Part shown: in pieces, positions 44,040-48,508 of the stretch | Position numbering within the stretch: the first letter of the stretch is position 1 | How the letters are laid out: each line of letters begins with the position of its first letter | Source of the DNA: Chara braunii | Taxonomy: Eukaryota > Streptophyta > Charophyceae > Charales > Characeae | Direction of reading: 5' to 3' | Assembly (NCBI GenBank): GCA_003427395.1 | Contig: BFEA01000002.1 | Coordinates: forward strand, 8,184,592-8,233,099 | DNA length: 48,508 nucleotides | Made by a program: the position numbers and the translations under genes | The notes under the pieces: generated by a model | What the model was told of the DNA's origin: nothing | Database searches by the model: none | What the model saw: the letters and a program-made list of their open reading frames with translations, nothing else

Positions 44040-44386
44040 GATGCACGTGCTTGCTATGTGCAGAGGCGATACCGAGACTACCAAGTGTGCCGCGTGGCGG
44101 CCGAGGGGATGTCTGAGCTCCAGGATTGTGCCATTCATGTGGTGCATTTGTGGCCAGTCGCCTCTCCTGCAGAGAGGAACACGGCAGCCTTGAGGGCATC
44201 CACATGAGGAACAGAAACAAGTTGGCGATCGAAAAGGTGTCGAAGATCGTGGAAATCACTTTGAACATGCGGTTGAGGAGCTACAAATCGGCGGGAAGTG
44301 GGAATGTGCCGACTTGGCAGTGCGATGAGGCTACCTTGGACGCGGCTCCTAGCATTGATTTTGAAACCGCATGCGAGGGCACATGA
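44040..44386 (+). pseudogene. hAT transposase C-terminal (dimerisation) region, frameshifted
   Basis: hAT transposases end in a dimerisation domain with a pattern like S-ERNWS...IH...RNRL...NLRL. Frame 0 (44040-44180) gives GMSELQDCAIHVVHLWPVAS and PAERN. Frame 2 then continues with LEGIHMRNRNKLAIEKVSK and ITLNMRLRSYKS, followed by PTWQCDEATLD and a TGA at 44384. The switch lies at about 44180-44195, where the Trp-Ser part is lost, so an indel broke the gene. The BED finger and catalytic part are not visible upstream, where the foldback hairpin and a SINE-like unit sit. It is a dead fragment. Confidence 0.8.
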
Positions 44387-46114
44387 TGTGGGATGAGTGA
44401 GGAGTGTGCTCGGCAGCCTGAGATCGCGTCCATCTCCTGAGGCCTCATTGGGATGCGAGCGCCATCTCCAATGGAGCAGATATTTGGTGCGAGTGCTGTA
44501 GTTTTGTGTCTGTATCGTAGAGATGCGGATCAAAGTACGAGAGCGCGGAGATGGCTGTTGATGACCAGGAGGAGCTATAACTGCCTACTAATTTTAAGGA
44601 GATTGCCGAGGAGGGCGAGTAGAGTGCTGTCAAGGTGGTGAATAGGCGAGAGGCCCACAGTGAGAGGTTGACGAGGAGGACACGGAGAGGTGAGAGGAGT
44701 TTCAGGATTAGTACAGACAGCCTCCGAGAAGAGGCAATGTTGGATATTCCTTGTGGGCATAAGTCACACGGGTGCCGCTGCCGGGACACCACTGACGGCA
44801 ACGACCACCACACATGTGCCTTCACCGGAAAAGGAGAGGACAAAGAATCCAAATCCCTTCAATGCGGGTCCCTTCAGTTCAGCTGCGGCAACGGGTAGGA
44901 GGAGGTCTCTACTGGTCCCATTGCGTTCGTCGTCTGCCGCTCGGATTCAGGAGGCGGTGCACATATGACCCCCCTCCACTAGGAGGACGACGTCGCTAGC
45001 TCAGGTTGGATTCCCCAGAGACAGGGATCTCGGAGCCTGCAACAGGTGGAGGATCAGTGGGTGTCATCGATGGTGAGGGGACTCACGGGGTGCACAATGA
45101 CAGTCTGCCTTCGGGTATAGAAGGTAGCGGCATGCAGCAATTTGTGCCGGATGACCTTGGAGTGGCGTTACAGGGATTGACACAGGGTGTCGCCAGGGAC
45201 TTGGATGTTTTTGAGACAAGGGGGGGGGTTGAGTTGGGGTACAGGACTCCTGTCGATTCAGGGGCGCCGATGGGTGCAGGTGTATCCATGGAGGAGGCAA
45301 GTTTAGGCGTGCGATCTCCTCTGCTCACGAGACATGGACATTGGAGGAGGGGGAGATGAGGGGGGATGCCTCGACAAGAGTAGAGGTGGGCAAGGCTGCC
45401 ATCTGTGCGACATAGACAGGTCGGGAAGGCTGCTGGACATATAGCGCAGGCTTGCTCGCACACTCAGGAGATCGCACTTCAGCAGGCAGAGCAGAGGGTC
45501 AGGGAGTCGGGCATGACTGCACCACCTGTAGGGGGGCAGATGGTGGAGACATAGCATAGGGATGTTGGGGCGGGTGTCAGCAGAGCGGACGAGTGTGTGC
45601 CAGCTCAGGAGGTGCTACCGGCCGAGGGCAGTGACATGGGGAGAGCGACAGATGAGCCAGCATCGAGTAGCATTCCAGAACTGGTTGTGGATAGATGTAC
45701 AGGGGAAGAGACACGGGCGGGGCTGCTTGTGCATTATTCCGACTTACAAGCTGTCGCTACTTCACAGCCTCCCCTTACTATGCACAAAACTCCTTTTCCA
45801 GAGCCGCCACCTGCGGTAGATATAGCACCTCAGCGGGTCGTGAAGTTTCAGACTTGTCAATAGGGTACAAGACTTCGACTCTTTAGGAAACGGCGTCAGC
45901 ATATGTAGGGCAATGCCTTAAGGCTTAAACCTCCAGTACATCTGGAGAATTTGAATGAGCCTCTCTACAAAGTTAGGGGATTTGAGACAGGGCCCACCTG
46001 GGGGCGGGCAGGATTTTTTTGCTGTTCAAGGCTGGGCCTAGGGCCACTCCATGGCATGGGACAATTTTTTTTCTACTGGCCATTTGGTCAGGTAGCCCCA
46101 AGCCTCCAAAATCA
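44387..46114 (+). other. GC-rich stretch with disjoint protein-like frames
   Basis: The plus strand has open pieces without recognisable domains: 45006-45359 (Gly/Asp-rich, with FVPDDLGVALQGLTQGVARD) and 45597-45863 (IPELVVDRCTGEETRAGLLV, ending APQRVVKFQTCQ). They may be the decayed tail of the hAT open frame or of an adjacent gene. Their Gly/acidic character resembles the broken frame at 37.7-38.8 kb. Confidence 0.35.
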
Positions 46115-46360
46115 TCAGATTGGCTCGATTACAATTCGCAAGTCTGCCGCGGTGATGTACTGGCGGCTTGAAGCTTCGATGGCGTTCAAAATGCTTTGTA
46201 TGGTCCCTACATTGCCCCCTGTGTTTGCACTTGTGGGTGATCCCCAATTCCACCCAACTGCAAACTTGAGATCCTTAGGTGTCCCCCCCACGTCTTGGAT
46301 CTGCCGCTGTGCCCGTCCATACGCTCTCTCCTGTGCGAACCCTCTACGTCCAAAAAACAA
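46115..46360 (-). CDS. Open frame of unknown function next to the petG insert
   Basis: The frame encodes 81 residues including KDLKFAVGWNWGSPTSANTG, NVGTIQSILNAIEASSRQY and ITAADLRIVIEPI. It has a natural-looking protein composition and no low complexity, but I do not recognise it. Its first codons abut the plastid-derived petG segment, so an older gene may have been cut by that insertion. It could also be a chance frame. Confidence 0.25.
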   Translation of the reverse strand: MFFGRRGFAQERAYGRAQRQIQDVGGTPKDLKFAVGWNWGSPTSANTGGNVGTIQSILNAIEASSRQYITAADLRIVIEPI

Positions 46361-46368
46361 TAGTTTTG

Positions 46369-46498
46369 CTATAAATTTAACTGATCACCGCGTCGATACA
46401 GTAAGTACGCAGTTACGCAGTTACGCAGTTATAAAAAATCCTGCTAATGTAATAGGAATTAATCCAAGTACTATACCAGATAGAAGAGGTTCAACCAT
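46369..46498 (-). pseudogene. petG: Plastid petG copy with an internal 8-bp triplication
   Basis: PetG is a 37-residue single-helix subunit of the cytochrome b6f complex. The minus strand starts at 46498 with MVEPLLSGIVLGLIPITLAG and ends with RRGDQLNL plus TAG at 46369. The gene should be 114 bp and is 130 bp here. The excess 16 bp comes from three tandem copies of ACGCAGTT (plus strand, 46404-46430), which shift the frame and put a stop after the ITA codons. Flanking AT-rich bases on both sides may also be plastid-derived. This is a nuclear plastid insert, not a working gene. Confidence 0.93.
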
Positions 46499-46825
46499 AG
46501 TTGTTTTTGTATTTGAGGTTAAAAAAAAATTGAATAATACAAATCCTACAGGAGTGGATTGGTTACAATTTGCCCTTACGTTTCAAACGGATTCATGAAA
46601 TTCACCTTAACAGGCTACTGCCTAACTGTTCATATCAGATATCCTCCCTATGCTTTCACTTCCCCGGCCCTGAAACCGTCCTCGGTTTTCCACATCGAGC
46701 CCCCCCCCCCCGCCCTCACCACAACAGCCCCAAAAATTCATGGTTATAACACAGGGCGTCTACGAACTGCAGCTCAGAAGAACTGGTGCCTGGACAGTTT
46801 GCCTCATCCTACCGTCTTCACCTGA

Positions 46826-46931
46826 ACAGAACACCTGGTCATTTTTGCTGTGTATCTAGACTGAAAGTTGCCCCGAAAAATACAGCCAGCTTCGATGATT
46901 GGGTGTCGTATTCGGGTGAAGTTGGTAGCCT
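46826..46931 (+). repeat. Dispersed repeat, copy 2
   Basis: The same ordered words are present (GAACAGAAC, GGTCATT, CTAGACTGA, CCCCGAAAAATACAGC, TATTCGGGTGAAGTTGGTAG), with substitutions and small indels. Confidence 0.7.
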
Positions 46932-47152
46932 AAAAAAGACGGACCCTTCTTTTTGTTGTTGTTGTTTCTGCAGATACAGATTCATTACAGAAGAATGCAA
47001 CACCTAAGGAACAGATCTTTTTCAAGTACAGTCGTACAGATTTTTCTTTCCGTCCAATTGGGCATGAGAAATAGCCTCAAATAGGTGTCTGGAACATCAG
47101 TCTTGACCTTTAGGTAGCAGCATTACTCTCCCACTTCCTGGTAGGTTCCCCT

Positions 47153-47153
<1 letters not shown>

Positions 47154-47187
<34 letters not shown>
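47154..47187. repeat. C homopolymer of 34
   Basis: This is an uninterrupted C-run. Its length is unlikely to be reliable. Confidence 0.95.
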
Positions 47188-48064
47188 TTTCCTCCAAATC
47201 CCCCAGGAAATCTTCCTAAGGGAATGCAGGTGGCCATTGACCCAGGCATGCGACCCCGCTTTTTTTTGTGAGTGAATAGTTCCCCTGTGCGCGGCATGGT
47301 GCGGGTCCACTCGTGTCCCAAATGTGCGAGCCCTAAGGTTGCCACCACATACTCCGAAAGATGTTGTGGCCAAGGAAAGGTACTCCTTTCCGCACGACGT
47401 GCGCTTGCATGTAAGGTCTAGATACAGCTCCTCTGCTCTTGAGCTGCCTTCTGTAGCATCTCTATACGATGGACTCAGGACAGCACAAGATGATGACCAG
47501 CAAGCACTGTCTTCCCAACTAAAATGTACGGTAATTGTAGCAGTATTTTTTGGGCAACATTCAGTCTTATAGATAGAGCGATAATGAACGTACCTTGTAT
47601 TCGGGGGAAGAAGGTAGTACGCAGAATTGAAGCCAAGGCCAACCAGCCACTGAGCCCAGCCCCTCCCCTGCCCAGCAGTGTACGGCATCCTTACTCACCT
47701 TTGGCCATCAATAATTCAAGATCAATAACCATTCTTCTTCCTTTGCAGGTCAACCGGGGCCCTGTGCCAAACGCGGCTCATGCCTGCACGGTAGTTGAGA
47801 CCACTCTCCCACAACGCCCCCCCGCCCCCAACAGCCTTTCCCCTTCTGCAGAAAAGGATTGAAATTTGAAAAGGCAAACCCGTTTCTGTCTCCCTTCTCT
47901 GCGAATGTCTTCTAAGTTCTCACACAATTCTGAGAGGAAAAGATCACCAAAGTCGATGAACGAAAAGTTCTGGCACAGCTGCTGATCACCGGCGGCCTGT
48001 CCCCCACCCTCACAGCCAGCAAAATCAGCAGGAATCACATTTTCAATGAGGTGACGTCCGCAGG
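47188..48064. other. No recognisable gene
   Basis: A plausible splice acceptor (TTCTTCCTTTGCAG, near 47748) is present, but I could not attach it to a reading frame of known type. Confidence 0.35.
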
Positions 48065-48262
48065 GAGACTTGTGGTTTAGCAGAAGCGAAGGGAGGTAGA
48101 AAGGGGGATACAGGGAGGACAGTGGGAGTTGAGAGGGGTAAGCGTTCTTGAATGTGTGTGTGCGAGACTTGTGGTTTAACAGAAGCGAAGAGAGGTAGAA
48201 AGGGGAATACAGATAGAACAGTGGGAGTGTGCGAACTAAGAGTTCTTCAATGTGTGCGCGAA
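48065..48262 (+). repeat. Two tandem copies, period 99 bp
   Basis: Copies start at 48065 and 48164 with GAGACTTGTGGTTTA-CAGAAG. They share GAGGTAGAAAGGGG and ACAGTGGGAGT and differ at several positions. Confidence 0.93.
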
Positions 48263-48380
48263 CACGTGTGTGCTGTCATGTCCCCTATACACAACTCCAC
48301 AGGAAAGAAAAAACGCATGACTCTGTCAGACTGTTTCGTTGGATTTGCACCGACTAATCATTTGCGACTCATCATATCTG

Positions 48381-48441
48381 TATGTGTTCGTGTGTGGTGT
48401 GTGTGCATGTGTGGTGTGTGTGCGTGTGTGTGTGTGTGTGC

Positions 48442-48508
<67 letters not shown>
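48381..48508. repeat. GT microsatellite reaching the window end
   Basis: A GT-rich tract becomes a pure GT run for the last 60 or so bases and is cut by the end of the window. Confidence 0.97.

Noticed and set aside
46530-46560. CAAATCCTACA as the T-arm of a plastid tRNA
   Set aside because: No acceptor, D or anticodon arm is present upstream.
46500-46598. Plus-strand frame ending TNPTGVDWLQFALTFQTDS as a gene end
   Set aside because: It overlaps the opposite strand of petG and its upstream AT-rich flank; I could not assign it to any gene.

Overview
The window looks like nuclear DNA of a streptophyte (charophyte-grade) alga; a Chara-type genome is my best guess, made without any search. The evidence is: a green-lineage PR-1/CAP fragment; a Ty3/gypsy chromovirus; introns with GT-AG borders; two U6 snRNA pseudogenes; and nuclear plastid fragments (tilS, rpoA, petG). 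tilS is a plastid gene kept by some algae but absent from typical land-plant plastomes. There are no prokaryotic-style operons. I find no intact protein-coding gene. Almost everything recognisable is a decayed mobile element or organellar insert, and long stretches are non-coding.

Layout. 1-1956: anonymous sequence with a CA microsatellite. 1957-6878: a decayed chromovirus (gag zinc knuckle, protease, RT, RNase H, integrase, chromodomain), followed by about 1.5 kb of non-coding 3' sequence. 8928-9220: a frameshifted PR-1 remnant. 9914-11352 and 13814-14004: a nested cluster of short inverted-repeat elements (TIR GGGYCTCGC, 3-bp target duplications). 12.56-13.67 kb: a U6 pseudogene and two tRNA-like SINE copies. 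14.5-37.7 kb is dominated by two long non-coding repeat families. R1 has three copies (A, minus, about 14505-18190; B, plus, about 22160-24790; C, plus, about 33085-37740). R2 has two copies (D, about 18300-21775; E, about 24850-27560). A plastid tilS/rpoA mosaic sits inside R2-D. 28.3-28.9 kb: two tRNA-like units and a second U6 pseudogene. 29.06-30.28 kb, minus: a candidate intron-containing gene that runs up to a 690-base assembly gap. 37.7-39.4 kb: a broken reading frame of unknown function. 43.3-44.4 kb: a tRNA-like unit, a 153-bp foldback hairpin and the C-terminal part of a hAT transposase. 46.37-46.50 kb: a plastid petG copy broken by an 8-bp triplication. The window ends in a GT microsatellite.

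The most unusual structure is in R1. R1 copies have no coding capacity but are built from serial hairpins. In copy C (33601-34860) at least a dozen units share a nearly fixed core (ACCCTAGGGTTAGGGC) flanked by 5-8 bp arms whose sequence changes from unit to unit while staying complementary. Copy A has the same architecture with a different core. This is the best candidate here for an undescribed structured element. The covariation is read directly from the sequence; its function is unknown.

The chromovirus is instructive as a fossil. Most of its nonsense codons are explicable as C-to-T or G-to-A changes, and its three main frameshifts have visible mechanisms: a C-run length change, a 17-nt inverted templated insertion, and a 19-nt tandem duplication.
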